DNA of 64,000 nt from Chimonanthus salicifolius (taxonomy: Eukaryota; Streptophyta; Magnoliopsida; Laurales; Calycanthaceae): the NCBI GenBank assembly GCA_013350335.1, contig CM023540.1, positions 56,048,905 through 56,112,904 of the forward strand. The letters are read 5' to 3'. This document shows, piece after piece, positions 1 to 14,100 of this stretch. Numbering within the stretch: position 1 is the stretch's first letter; the number at the start of each line of letters is the position of its first letter. A program made the position numbers and the translations under genes. The notes beneath the pieces were generated by a model, which worked only from the letters and a program-made list of their open reading frames with translations, was not told where the DNA came from and did no database searches.

Positions 1-2027
1 GAGAGAGAGAGAGAGAGGGAAGTAAGGAGGATGTGCGGCACTGTAGATGGGACGGCTACAATGTGATTTGGAGGAAAATATATAGGGTTAGGGTGTTTTT
101 TGGGGTTTGAGGGTTCACAATTCCGACGGGGTTGCGAAATCGGGAAATGTGGGCCGGGTGAAAGGAGGACCTACACAGATTCAGGTCAGATTTGAGGAGG
201 AAAATTATGGAAATCTGCCGAAAACACAGTCTAGGGAGATTTTAAGAAAATATCTTTGATTAATATATATACATTTTATTATTATTATTATTATTATTAT
301 TTTGATAAAAACTTCAAAATGCACGAGAATATCGAAATTTCAAAATCAAACTTTGCGGCCAAAGTGATACCATTACTATAGTGTTTATTGACATACAAAT
401 GCCATTGGCATATTACTTAATTCCCATTGAATTTTCAAAATTTTCATCTAACACTAAAATTTATTTGCTTCAATACAATTATGCAATTGAGAAACTGGGA
501 TCCCTCCATGATAGACAGCATAGTGACCGAACCAACTTAGGGTCAAGTTGATGTGGATACAAAACAATGGAATCATGGTCGACCCATAAAAATTAGGAAT
601 GCTTAAAAATGAAAACAAGATAAGCAATCTTATATTGAAATCAACATAGGTCCATCTTATTGAAGAAATTCTGAACTCAGATTCAGGTCAAACATCAAAT
701 TTACTTGAGCAACTAAGTGATTTATGATTTTTTTTCTAAAATTGGTAAAACTAATTTATTTTATTGATTGATAACCAATTGCATTGCTCCAGTTTTTTTT
801 TTTTTTAACTTTCTGAGTTTCTTTTGTTCTTTAATCAAAGTAGGGAACACTTCAATCACATGATGAGAACCTGCCACAGTTTTAGGTGGTTGGGGAGGAT
901 GTGCTAAAAAACTTATTTGATATTACTTTTCTTGTGTTGTAACAATTTATAACATGGTCATCATTCAAAAAAAAAAGAAAAAAGAAAAAGAAAAAAATTA
1001 TAACGTGGTATTTGGAAGGGATGACTAGGAATGACATGGAGGAGGTTAAGTTTTATATTTCAAAAGAATATTTAGGAACATTAATGTTTCTGGCCTAAAT
1101 ATTAGCCATCTCCAGCCCATTTTAGACAGCTTTTTTTTTCCTCTGAATTAAAGAAAATCTAAAACATCAGAAATTTCAAGAAATATTTACTAGTATTTGG
1201 ACCCATTTTTGCTGATATTTCAGATGATATAGATTTTGCTAGTTTTTTGACGAAACTCGATATTTTTTTATTTTACATATCAACAAGGTCTGAAGCCAAC
1301 ATATATCAGCAGAATATTGAATTTAGACTGATATTTTCATTGTAGTGAGTAGGAAGTTGTAAGAAAAATAAAAATCCCACTAAATTACTCATTAATATTT
1401 GATTTTTTAGTGATAAGATGGACCTATCATTTAGTATTTTTGTTTTAATTTTTCATTAGGTATCATCTTTATTCCTATTTTTTTTATGGTCTCACCATGA
1501 TTTCATTGTTGTGTGTATCCATGTCTTGGTGCCCAGTTTGCTATCCATCACTTTGGACTCCACTTGCTTGATTGCATAATGAATGATATTTTATTGGAAA
1601 TAAAAACAACTAAATGGGAGCATCTGACGAAATTTTTCAGAGCTGAGTGACAGGTTTTAATATGTTAATGGCATTTTTATGCAAATATATTTTAAAACAA
1701 TGGAAATGTGGCTGTGAAAAATGTAGTACAGGTCCATCAGGTTGCAGTATCTTACGTCAGTGTGTCAACAATTGCTTTTGGGAAGGGAAGCTGTTGGATG
1801 CCATTCTCTTCAAATGCATGGTGGATGATACCACAAGACCCATCAAGATGACAGCCTATGATCATTTCTTTTGTATAAAAAGAAAATGCTTTTAGTAATT
1901 AGTAAATAAACTACCATGATCTTTCTGTTTCTTTTCAGAAAAAATATGTCAATTTCTTCCATATGCTTTCTTTTAGCCTTTTGTTTATACCAGATATTGC
2001 ATCACTTTTAATCTAAATGAACTCCAG
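1..2027. other. AT-rich intron or upstream sequence of the YebC/TACO1 gene
   Basis: This stretch precedes the first visible coding exon of the YebC/TACO1-type gene, which starts mid-codon, so it is most likely intron. It opens with a (GA)n run at 1-17 and has an (ATT)n microsatellite at about 276-302. I read both strands for the missing N-terminal exon (in relatives it codes for a basic segment before the first conserved block) and did not find it. No other gene or clear mobile element is supported here. Confidence 0.5.
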
Positions 2028-2184
2028 TGTTAAAAAAGGAGGTCCTAATCCAATATCAAATACAACTTTGGCTGCTGTTCTCGAAAAAGCAAAAGAGCTT
2101 GATGTACCCAAGGAAGTTGTAGAGCGCAACATCAAAAGAGCTTCTGAGAAAGGACAAGAGGCCTACATTGAGAAATTCTATGAG
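2028..2184 (+). CDS. TACO1: TACO1-like coding exon (first exon visible)
   Basis: The exon begins after acceptor CCAG at 2024-2027 with the third base of a codon, then runs 52 codons to TATGAG, followed by donor GTGGAT at 2185. An ATG lies just upstream at 2017 in frame, but the acceptor fits the family alignment better: the residues before VKKGGPNP come from a previous exon in relatives. It is separated from the next exon by a 152-bp intron. Confidence 0.9.
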
Positions 2185-5100
2185 GTGGATATTTTATTAC
2201 AATATTTAGTGCATGTGTTCATATATGCTTTCAGTGTAGCCTGAAAATTGTATCATTTTTTGGAGCTTCATGTAAATGTAATTTGAGCAGTGTGGTAGAA
2301 ACTATTGATAAATTTGCAACTTACTCTCTAAATCAGGTATATGGTTTTGGTGGAGTTGGAATGGTGATTGAGGTCTTAACAGATAAAATAAATAGATCAG
2401 TAGCAGCTATCAGAGAGGTGGTAAAGGACTGTGGTGGAAAGATGGCAGATCCAGGATCTATTTTGTTTAAGTTTAGGCGTACGAGGATCATAAATATTAA
2501 GGTCACAGATGCTGACAAAGACCAGATCCTTGCCTTTGCTTTAGATGCTGGTGCTGAGGATGTTATTGAACCTCCGAATGATGAAGATGACCTGGAAGAG
2601 GATCAGTCAGAAAGGTATGTCTCGATTGTGTTGTGTTAAAGTATCCTGTTATTGCTATTTGACAATGATACTCCATTTTCTGCAAATTATGGTGTTAGAG
2701 GCTTACTTGGGTCTTCAACTTAAAAAAAAAAAAATGGAAGATCTAGAATTCGGTTCCAATTATGAAAGAATTGGAGAGAATCCAAACTCGTAGAAAACTC
2801 GAAAATTTCAGAAGTTCATTTACCTTCCTTTCCAATGCCACTTGATGATTCACCCTAAGTAATTGGGCAACCGGAATTTCAACCAGAAAATAAACCAAAA
2901 CTCCAAAGGGAAATCAACACCGTGTGAAATTCATAATGAAATTAATAATTCTAGTGAAACCTAAAATTGAATTTGCAAGAACTAAAATTAATGTAATGCA
3001 AAACAAAATAATTGGAGCAATTAAATTTAATTCTAACAAAATTCAAACTAGAAATTCAAAAGATTACAAAATCACCAACACTTGGAGAGACCCAAAGCAT
3101 CTAATGCTTTAATTAAACTTCCAACTTAATTTGTGTATTTTACAAAGTACACCCAAGCCCCTTTATTTATAGGGTTTTGAGACTGAAAAAAATAGAACAT
3201 CTCTCCCTGACGATGGGAAAATTTGGCTGTCTATCCCTAAGGTTTGCTAATTAAAAAAAATAACAGAAATAAGGTTTTTTTGTCACACTCTGATACCTGG
3301 TTATAAAGCTGGTCATCATTTCGTCTATGCATGTCGGAATTGTACAAACTTGGGCTTTTCAAAAAGGTTATTAAATAAGTTTTCCAATGAATCAATTTTA
3401 TGGAAATCCTATATTTTTTGGTACATCAAATATACTTGCAATTTGTCAGTCCCTGCGTGACATGTGTCCTATCTAAAAATAAAAATAAAATAAAAAATAT
3501 AACATCAGAATCTAATTCTGCTATGGACGACTTTGGGAGTGCTTATTGTGTCTGATTTCTGTCCAAAACAAGCTTGGGTAAATTTGGTGTAGTCCTCCCT
3601 TGCTTTTCCAAGCTTTGATCCAAAATAAAGGGTGGAAATCTTTCTTTTTGGAGGTGATTAGGGTTTCCTGCTACTCCTTGTAGCTAGCAAATGTGCCCCT
3701 TCTTTGGACTGTTTGGAGCGTACATTCATGGATTTGAAGGCCTGACCCATCATATTATCCCAAGTGCCAATTATTTGAATGATTTGGGCCCTGGTGGAAG
3801 CCATTTTGAACCCCCTTTGGACACCTTAAAATTCTATGCGATTTGGGCACCAATTGGAATTGTCTTCAATTCTTTGGCTTATTTCTTCATGGAATTCATG
3901 TTCATTTTGCTGTCATGAGTTGTAGCGGATGCCCTCATCATAGGCACATGTATGGTAGACTTCGGTTCATCTATTAAGAGAATACCTTATTTTATATGTG
4001 TATTTGATATTCTTTTTTCTGAACATTTTGGCATTTGGCATGATGGCACGAATTGATTCATCTGTTAAGAGAATACCTTGTCTTTATATATTTTGGGGTG
4101 TGTGTGTGTGCTCTTTACATGTGTAACGACCCAACCCTACCCCATCGTGATATTGTCCGCTTTGGACCCCAGGGCCCAAAGCAAAACCGTGCAGGTCGGG
4201 TAGGGCCCAAAGCGGACAATATCACGATGGGGTAGGGTCAGGTCGTCACAAGTGGTATTATAGCACGGTTTAACACTCGGACTGTGAGGGCTCTCTACTT
4301 GTGTGACTTGCTTCTGATAGAGGGCAACCCTCCCCATTGTGAGGCCTTTTGGGCCTGACCATGTGGGCCAGGGCCCAAAGCAAAACTGTGCGGGTCAGGT
4401 AGGGCCCAGAGCGAACAATATCACAATGTGGTAGGGTCGGGTCATCACAAGTGGTATCAGAGCACGGTTCAACATTCGGACTGTGAGGGCTCTCTACTTG
4501 TTTGACTTGCTTGCCTGTGTGTGGACCCCTGTCAGTATGACGAGACAGAGCCGGGGACGACTCTGGTCTTAAGGGGGGTCGATTGTAGCACCCCCACCCA
4601 AAGGTCCCACATCGGTTGGGAGCTTGGGTGGTAGGGGCTTTTTTTGAGAGGGGGCAACCCTCCCCATTTGTGAGGCCTTTTGAGACTGGCCATGTGGGCT
4701 AGGGCCCAAAGCAAAACCATGCAGGTCAGGTAGGGCCCAAAGTAGACAATATCACGATGGGGTAGGGTCGGGTCGTCACAATATGTATATATATAGATAT
4801 TATTTTTATACTACAAGTTGGTGTTGGATACATGTTCTAGCACACTTTGATTCATCTATTAGGAGATACCTTCTTTTGTATATTTATGTTTTTCTAGCAT
4901 CCGTGCTGTATTTTTTTACTGTTTTTCTAATTATTCAAACACATGTATCCTATTTTCTGAAGGTTTTGGTGTTGGGTATTTGTCTGGCATGGATTGATTC
5001 ATCTATTAGGAGATATCTTATTTTGTAGATTTATATTTTGGCAACATGCATAAACATGGGCTTGTTTTATGATTTTTCTAATTATTCACGCATGAACTTC

Positions 5101-8100
5101 TAATATTGTATGCATATCTCCTGATATGGTTTTCCAGTTGCATAATGGCTGACACCTGATGCCATAACTTACATTACTTTCCAATTCTGAGTACTATTGT
5201 GCTACTTCCTCTCTTCAAGCTTCATTTAATATTCAAACGCAGTAGGCAATTGCAAGCTTGCTTATTGACGATAGATCTTTGTGCTTCTCATATGTCAAAT
5301 ATGAAAAATGATCCAGTCTAACCAGTTGGACTGGTGTTATGGTTCAACTCACCCTGCCAGGCGCATTTATTCACCCGCATCCGCATTCAATTGGATGGGA
5401 AATGCCCACTTGTACTTACGTATGAGAAAGTCAGTTTGATTTTATAATCATAAATGTTGAAGCAAGAGCAATTGTTTGAGTGGTTGCTTAGAGTCTAGCC
5501 ATTTATCTAAAGGCCTTATATGAATGGTTAAAATCATCAAATGAAGGTGAATTTATTTTTTCCTCTCTTTGTGCAATCCACGCAGAGATTTTTATTGAAC
5601 AATTCTACACACTTTAGGTGAGTCGTGGGCCAAGAAGGCCCTACAAGGTGGGATGGATTATATAGTCCAACTGGTCCACTTGATTGTTTCTCATCAAATA
5701 TATGGTTTCACTGAAATTTTATTTGCTTCCTGCGAAGAATAGCATGATGGTTGTTGTTCTTCAACAGTGAACTAAAATTCTCTAGTCCTCAATGCTCCAT
5801 TCTAGTGGATTCTGTCGCAACAGTTGTATCTTTCTTTTCTTGTCTTTGCTTTCCTTTTTTCTTTTTGTGGGGAGACCTTTATTTCGGCTCTTAGTAATTT
5901 TTTGTTTTAGGTTTATTTCGATCTAGTTTTGTGTTCTTGTGTTGTCTTAGTGTCCTTTCTTTTTGACTAATTACTAAAATCTATAATTAATAGAAATTAT
6001 AGCAGTATTAAATCTCTATCTAACCACCATTTAGCGTAAGAGATTTAAATATCAACCATAACTCATGAAAATCAAAATACTTGAGGACAGACTTGTCAAT
6101 TTCAACACTTGGCAAATGTTTACTTCTTTCAACCTTTTTGTGGAGATGGTTTCTGTTGTGATGTGGAGTTCTACAATTGAAATATTGCAATAGGAAAAAC
6201 AAATGAAATTAAATCACACAAAATATACCACGCAAGGCGAGACAAAATTTAATGTGGTTCGACATTGATGCCTATGTCCACGAGTGAAAGGATGATGGCT
6301 TCATTGATTATAAGAGAGAAAAAGAATGAGAGAATTACAATGTGCTCAACACAAACACAAAGGCTTACATTCTCAATCTCACATACAAAGAACCTCAAAA
6401 TTACTAAAGAGAATTTTCGCTAAATCTCTCTCAAAAGAGTCCTAGAGGAAGAACCCCAAATTTGTGTGTTACAACTAAGGGCCTAAAGGAAGCAAAGGAG
6501 GATCCACAACTCTGATTAGGCAAAGGAGGAAAAGCCTACATAATTTTTATTTTCTTTTATGACGGAGGGGGGGGCGGGGGGGAACCTCGAGCACAACCCT
6601 AATAAACCTCCCCTTCGGGTGACGTCCCACACTCCCACAGGATAGCCACCAGGATAGCCACCAGGTTACGACTTGCACCATCTCGTTTCCTGGGGCGAAA
6701 TGTTACCAGCTGAGCTACCCCGTGTGGGGTAAAAGCCTACATAAATTTAAAGCACAAAGAATACACAAACAAAGGACAATAACATTATAGGATACAAAAC
6801 AATCAAACCAAGCAAACAACATAGATCCTGCCAAAGCATCATTTCATTAGGGAGATTTGAATTGCTAATAGAGTTTAGATGCTCATTGTCAAACAACAAA
6901 CCTAGATATTGGGGTGGGAAGGCATGTCTACTTTTTTCACATTTGAATTACTTCCAATTGGTTTCGGCATAATTGTAGAAATTATTTTTAGATTAACATC
7001 AAAATTTCCTTGTGACGGAGGGCCATAGATAGCAACTTCCTTGCCTTTATCAACTTGGGGGGTCATCCTTTTAGATTGAACCTTTCTCCAGTTATCAATT
7101 TGAGTTCCAGCATTATGGCCTTGATTACCTGTAAACTTTTCTTTTTTAACCCAAATTTTCTTTGGAGGGGAAGCTTTAGGGCAAGAAGAACTAACATGGC
7201 TAGAGGTGTTGCATGAGTGACACATAGGAGGCCTCCAATCATACTTGACTTTTTGGGTGTATTGTAGGATTCTAGTTTTCTTCTTTTCATGACAAGCAAT
7301 TTATTACCTCTTACATGGTATTAGCAAGTTTGTGATCTCATTTATTATAAATTGATTGCATATCCTGCAATCAATTCAGTCCATCTATTTTTTTGCTTTG
7401 TGTTGCAGTTTCCATGCATAATCTTCAAGCAATTTAGTCCATCTATTTAGTGCCATTTTGATGGTTAGGATGCCTCTTGGGAAGTAAGTCATATGCATTT
7501 CTAGTTTTCTCTCATTTTGTATGATGTAACTAACGAACAAACTTCCCCATTTGTGCACTTTTTATCCCTTCATACATGGCTATTTGGGTTTTGTATAATC
7601 GAGGGTTCATTTTGCTAGGTATTATAAGGTTGTGAGTTCAACATATGATTATTCTACAATACTATCCAAGCTACGAGAGGAAGGTATAGCTTTTGAACCA
7701 GACAATGGATTTGAGCTTCTGCCGTTAACCCCCATTGAGGTATATACTCATCTGCTCTACCTTTTTCTCCTTTGTTTCACTAGGAAACTCTTTTTCCAAT
7801 ATATATGTTCTTTTCTAATAATCTAGTACATTTTCTTGAAGTGCATCTCAAACTAGGAAACTCATTTTTTTAGCGGTAATAAAGGCTTAATGTATTATTA
7901 ATAGAAAAGAAAGTAGTAAGTACAAAGGGAGGGTCTAAGAGATTTAAACCCGAAGAAAAAGAGTGAATGAAAGACATACATCTAATAAGGCACTCAAAAC
8001 ATGGTAAAATACAATAAAAAGTTAAAAACAACTGCTCCCACTTCCTATCCTTGTCTCAAAGATAGAATCCCCTTGAGTCTCTTAGTCCACCCCTTTCTTT

Positions 8101-11100
8101 GTGATGAAATTTGCCACTCCATTGGCGTTTCTTTTGACAAGTGCAAAAGAAATCTCTTTTCCAGACTCTTAACGCCTTTATCTCCCTTACAACTGTAATC
8201 AATCTCCAAGGAGTTCGTTTCAACCCTTTAGCCCACTTAATCATATTTATTGAGTCTTGTTCAATAATTAGTTTTCCTTGCCCGAAAGAGTTTTGGTCAG
8301 TGCTCTTCTAATACTAAGAAGTTCTGCCTCAAACAACTCCCCGCTCGACCGATTCAGAAAAAAACAATGGAGGTTTTACCACTATGATCTCGGAGGACCC
8401 GCCTATTCTTTTTTTGAAAGGTAACTTCATTAATCACAAAAGGATAGAAAGAGGAAGATCACCAAAGAGGAAGACCTTCCAAAAGAATAAATTGCGAAAA
8501 ATTACATCAATATGTTTACAATTTCCACATCTAAAGACAAGCCCTGTCTAGACAAAGAATCAACAGTTGAGTTAGTTGATCGCGGGACCCATGCAATCTT
8601 CAAATCAAATGAAGCAATAGCATGAGGAATCCTCTCGACTTTATCAAGGTATGTTGAAGGGCAGAGAGACCCCATCACCCACCCCCCCACTACCTTCGAA
8701 TCACCGTCCACCAAACTCGCTTGGACCCTAGCTCTTCCAACTCCAAAATACCTCTCCACAAAGCGAACAATTCCACATCAATTACTGACCCATTTTAAAG
8801 AGGGCCAACAAAAGGAATCAGACTAGTCCATAAATCATTACAAATGAGCCCTCCATAACCAGCAAGACCAACTTCCCGCATACAACTTCCATCAAAATTG
8901 AGTTTGAGCAGCCCAGAAGGAGGAGGAGACCATGGAAGAGGAGGTCTAGAATCCAAATGACCACTAGATGAATCCACCGAACCCCAATCCCTACACACAT
9001 CTTGGAAACTGAAAACTGGTGGAACTCCATCAAACTCTCATCACTGGATTTGAATTATGACAATTTACAATGATTTCCAAATTTATGCAGGTGAAATTCA
9101 CACTCTTTTTAAAAATAGCAACTATGTTCCACTTTATGCATTTTTCTTCAATTTTTATTTCTTTTCTTTGATTTCTCCATATTTCCTACAAAACTCCAAA
9201 ATCCCATTAATAATACAAAATTCAAGGGCTAACTAGTATAATATTTAGGAGTGAAATTGTCATTTTTTTGTGTTCATCAAATTAAATTTATATACATATT
9301 TACAATTGAACTGATCAAATAACACAAGATGGCACCATATCTGATAAATTAAAAAAAAACAAGATCTAGATCATGGAATTTGTGTAAAAATTCAATTTTA
9401 ATTCAAATCTTTCTTCAATTTAGTTCCCTAATTAATCACAACCTTAGATCTTGATTGATCATGCAATTATCCGAACTAAACTTTCTCATATGTTCAAAAG
9501 AACTTTAGACCTAGAATAGTAATATTAATCAAAGATCTAAACTATTTCATATGTCCAAATTAATTACCATGGGAAGAGTCAGAAACTAAAAGAATCAAAC
9601 CATCGTAATCAAAATTGAAAATTGGATTTTCCATAAATCTAAAGCATATCTTGAATTCATTAATGGAAAAAAAAAAAAAAAAACAGAATTACAAACCATG
9701 GAATTTTGCATCAAAGAAAGAAAAGAAATAAAAATTCGGGAACCCTTACTACAGCCACATGAATTCTGCCTCTCTTCTTCTCTTCAGCTTCCAACTTCAA
9801 TGCACACCTTGGCCTCTTGATCAATTGAATTTTTCCACTAACCCAGGCCTCTATTTATAAGCAATGGAAGGGATAGAAAAGGCAATACATGGGACACAAG
9901 TAGCAACCAATTGATTTTCATACATGGGCTTGGAAAATCCCATTTTATTCTCACAACCAGCGAATAACATGTGGGCCACCCTTTCTATCCTCTCTGCGCT
10001 GCACCTTCTTTTTCTCTGTTTTTTTTTTTTTTTTTTCAGTCCTTTTCTTCCTTCCACTTTCTGATGCATGACTCCTTTTCTCTCCTTCTATTTTCATCTT
10101 CTCTGCTGTCTCCGCCGTAGCAGATTTCTCCTTCTATTTTCAGTCCAGCTGTTGCTGGCTGCTCTTTTTTTCTTCTCTTCTTCCACTTCGTCTCAACGCT
10201 GCTGCAACTTCCTGTTCTGCTTCTAGCGCTGCCTTCCTTCTCTTTTGTTCTTCTTTTTCAGATATAGCAGCCTCTGCAACCTCCTTTGTAACAAAGGAAA
10301 CAAACCATAGCCAGCAGATCTTCCAAATGGGTTATCAAAAATCGCCCTGGCTGACATTGGATTAAAGGTGGCGGCAACGAATTCTCTCTCTCTTTTTTTT
10401 TTTCTCATTGACTGTTTGCTGAGATTTTCCACCATCTTTGCACACTCTGTACAGCTAACGCCTCTGCTGGGTGCTTCTTTCCTGCTTACCAACGAAAAAC
10501 TGCTATTTTTTAGTGAAACAGATGTGCAACTGTTTTCTTTTTCTTCTTTTCAGCCATAATCTCTGTCTCTATCATGTAAGAGAACTGGGTTTTTGCTGGC
10601 AGCCTAAAATCCATGCTTATTACCATTTTGGATTTTTCTTTTGTGGACGATCAAGCATCTACCATGTGGGTCCTTCCTTCCCAACGCCAGCCGTCTGTTT
10701 GCTTTCATGGAACACTGCTGCCTTGTTTTTTGGTTTCTTTTATTGCAACTTCTTCGAGCAACTGTTAGCAACACCAAGAATCACTGTCTTGCTGATGTAA
10801 TTTTTAATCACCTGCTTCGCTGTCTGGTCTTCCTCTGTATTCGCTGGCCTGCTCTCACCTCTTGATTGCTTGCAAGATCCGATGACTCTACTAATGCTCT
10901 CCACGCTGCCCTTTTTGAATCATTAGCTTGGAGCCATACTACACAGATAAACTGCAAAATATGAGTAACAAAACGGAGCCAATTCCCAAGACATTAGCCA
11001 ATCCTTGTTGAACAGTGGATGAATGTGCTTTTTTTTTCTTTTCAGGGACTTGTCATATTCTGTAATAACTTGTTTCTCTCCAGTAAATGATAGCACTGTT

Positions 11101-14100
11101 CTGATAGATCCAACCGCCTGTTCCACAATAGTTCCTGCTTCTGCATATGCTATTTGTCCATGGCTTGACATTTTTGACATGAATATTGACAAAGCTGCAC
11201 AAGATACAACTAGAGGAGGGATGCACGATAGTATTACAAGTGAAAGAAGCCATCCTTTTATAAATGCTACCGCAAAACCTCCAATAAAAGATGAAAACAT
11301 TTGTATGAACTTTGCAACCTTTTCCCCCATCGCATCTTGAATGAGTCTTGCTTCTTGGCATTGGGCCATATTTCCTCTTTGTATAGCCAACTTGAATCCG
11401 ATGAACCAGTTCTAAATAAGAAACTGGGTTCACATAATCTTTTAGTCCTGAGGCAATAGCAAATTGTTCAGCTATACATTCTGTTGTTTACAATCCTGCT
11501 ATCAATGATGGCAACATTCAAATGTTTTTGTCAATGGCTTTCTTTATAGAGCACGAACTAGAGCTATCCCAACCATGCCACCTCCAATAATCACAATGTT
11601 ATACTGATCTGATTTCTCCTGGTTATAGACAGCAGTTGCAACATTTCGTATAGTTGCCCGGGGCCTTCTCTCCAAATCTCCTTGCTTTAATTGCAAATTT
11701 GAATTTATTTGCAAAATTCGAATGTATTGGGCTTCTATCCTGGGCTTCAAACATGGGCTTGGATCACAGACATGGACTTCAGGCTGGACCCACTTCAAAT
11801 CTTGGACTTGGCTCAGTGTTATGAATTTACCACATTTAAAATTAAAATCTCAAAATTAATTATCATAATCCAAACTCTCATAACTGGATTTGAATTGTGA
11901 CAATTTACAATCATTTCCAAATTTTTGTGGTAAAATTCAAACTTTCCAAAAATAACTCTTCTGGCCAATTTCTTCATTTTTCTTCCATTTTCACTTATTT
12001 TCTTGAATTTCTCCATATTTCCTACAAACTCTAAAATCCCATTAATAATAAAAAATAAACAAAATTTAAGAGCTAACTAGTCTAATATTCAGGGGTAAAA
12101 TTGTCATTTTTTTTGTGTTCATCAGCTAGCACATTTCTGGGCTCTCGCCATTTAGGCGCTTCACGTGGAGTCCATGCAGTTCTGAGTCATTGCGATGTGG
12201 TGCTCGAAGGTGGGACCCACAATAGTGGTACTCAAAGTGGGCCCTCTCTTCCCACCATCGGTTCAATCTCCTATTTGAAGGACTGATTCTTCAATCAAGT
12301 CCAACTGACTCGGCTCGTCTTCAATTGAGCTTGACTTGGGGTCATCGGGTCATTAGGTTCGATGCCTGCATCACACTCCCTTTGTTTCTCTGAAAGATAT
12401 GTGCAAAATGATTCTACTGTGGATTGTTCATGTTCACCTATATTTGATGAAGATGACAGGTTGACATCTCTTGCAAACGAGGATTGTCAGACAATCATAT
12501 ATGATGATTATGGAGACTAACAATTTTGTTAATGTATTTGACCTAATAGAACATGATGAAATTTCAGTTGATGGACAATTGAAAGTTGTACAGATAGCAC
12601 AAACTACAGTTGTGACTGACACTGTGCCAGAAGAAATGCAAATAGATATTCCACTGCAACTAGTGGAACATAAAGAAGGTCTGGTAGATATACAACTTCG
12701 AGAAGTCCAGAACTCGGGTTTGAGTTTTCCTCAGCAAGGAGAGAGTGATGACAGAAGATATCCAAAAAAGAAAGTGGTTGAAGATGTAATTCTAAACACG
12801 ACTGAGGACAGTTTAGTTCAAGTTTTGGTGATGGTTGTGCATCTGGAGGGGCTGATGGAACCCTAGTTCCATCCAGTCTACATATTGAGTACTTAATTCC
12901 AGAAGAAATCAATGAAGATTAAGTTCAGCATTCAAAAGAGACTGTACATGAAGACAAGCAGATGAAGATTCATAATCCATTACAGACAATCATTGAGAAT
13001 ATGGATCAATTGTTTGAGCCATATGTGGATCCCATCTGGGAAGATTTTATGCATCGTACTAATTGTCAACCTCAATTGACAAACTTTGTGATTGACAGGA
13101 CCTCACAGGTTGCTACTGAAAGGGTTGGTGTTTCATTCAAGGGTTGTGACCATATTATCCAACCTAGAAGATGAAGGCAAACATGGTCGAGAGTACAACA
13201 TTCAATCTTCCACGCAGTTTACTCAAATTTGAGGATGAGTTCTGAAAGTTCCCTTGTGCTAGAATCAGATTAACCCTAGAGGGGGTGAATAGGGTAATCA
13301 CAAATTTTAAGTATTTTTTCAAATTTCTTGATTAATGTGAGATATAATGTGGAATTAAAAATCAATTAATCAAGTGTGTGATTTCCAAAGTGTGCAAGAT
13401 AATAAATAATCACACAAAGAGACAATGCACACGATGTATAGTGGTTCGGTTAAACAACCTACATCCACTGCTGAGACTCACCCAACTTTAGGCTATCTCC
13501 AAATACACTAAGCGTTGGAATTATTCCAACACAATAGAATAAGACTTCCACATATCCAATTGATTGAGACTTTCACCCAATTCCTATCCCACTATTTTTT
13601 ATAGTCGTTCAAGAGAAACACAGTCTGTTTAATCCACTTCACAATGATAATGATTTTTAAAGTAAAAATCTAACTAAGAAGCACTTGCCTTTGAAGGACC
13701 TTGCAAATGAAGATGTGTTTCTTGAATCACTCCCAATGTGAGCTCGTACAACCCCGACGATCCGCCGTGTAGAGCAATCACAATCCTTGGGTGTCTAGGA
13801 AATTGGAGGTCCAATGTCTATCCTAAAAGTGAGCTTAATCTTTCTCTCTTAATCTCAATCTATACCAATTGGATTCTTGAATGGTTTGTTAGTGATTTTC
13901 CAAGAGAGAATAAGCCACAAATTTGCCTTTGATTTTTGAGAGTATGGACTGGTAGATGAGGCTCTTTAATGCTCAAGAGGTGTGTCCTTTAACTCTCCAA
14001 ATAGTGATTCTATTTATAGGCAAACATTTTTCGTAACACTGAAACACACGATTGATTGTGTACCGGCGATCGATCGTCTGTGTTTGAATTACTTTTCACC

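Noticed and set aside
1647..1895. Cysteine-rich 82-codon frame upstream of the first TACO1 exon
   Set aside because: It does not match the missing N-terminal part of the family, has no splice support and looks like a chance frame in AT-rich DNA.
2333..2518. Antisense frame within the TACO1 exon
   Set aside because: It is the shadow of the real exon on the opposite strand.
6690..6730. tRNA gene suggested by the TAGCTCAGCTGG A box
   Set aside because: There is no cloverleaf, anticodon arm or good B box. The 14-bp target duplication and A-rich tail show a SINE.
10368..10865. Hydrophobic frames resembling a membrane protein
   Set aside because: The phenylalanine/leucine richness comes from T-rich DNA; there is no homology and the frames overlap in different phases.
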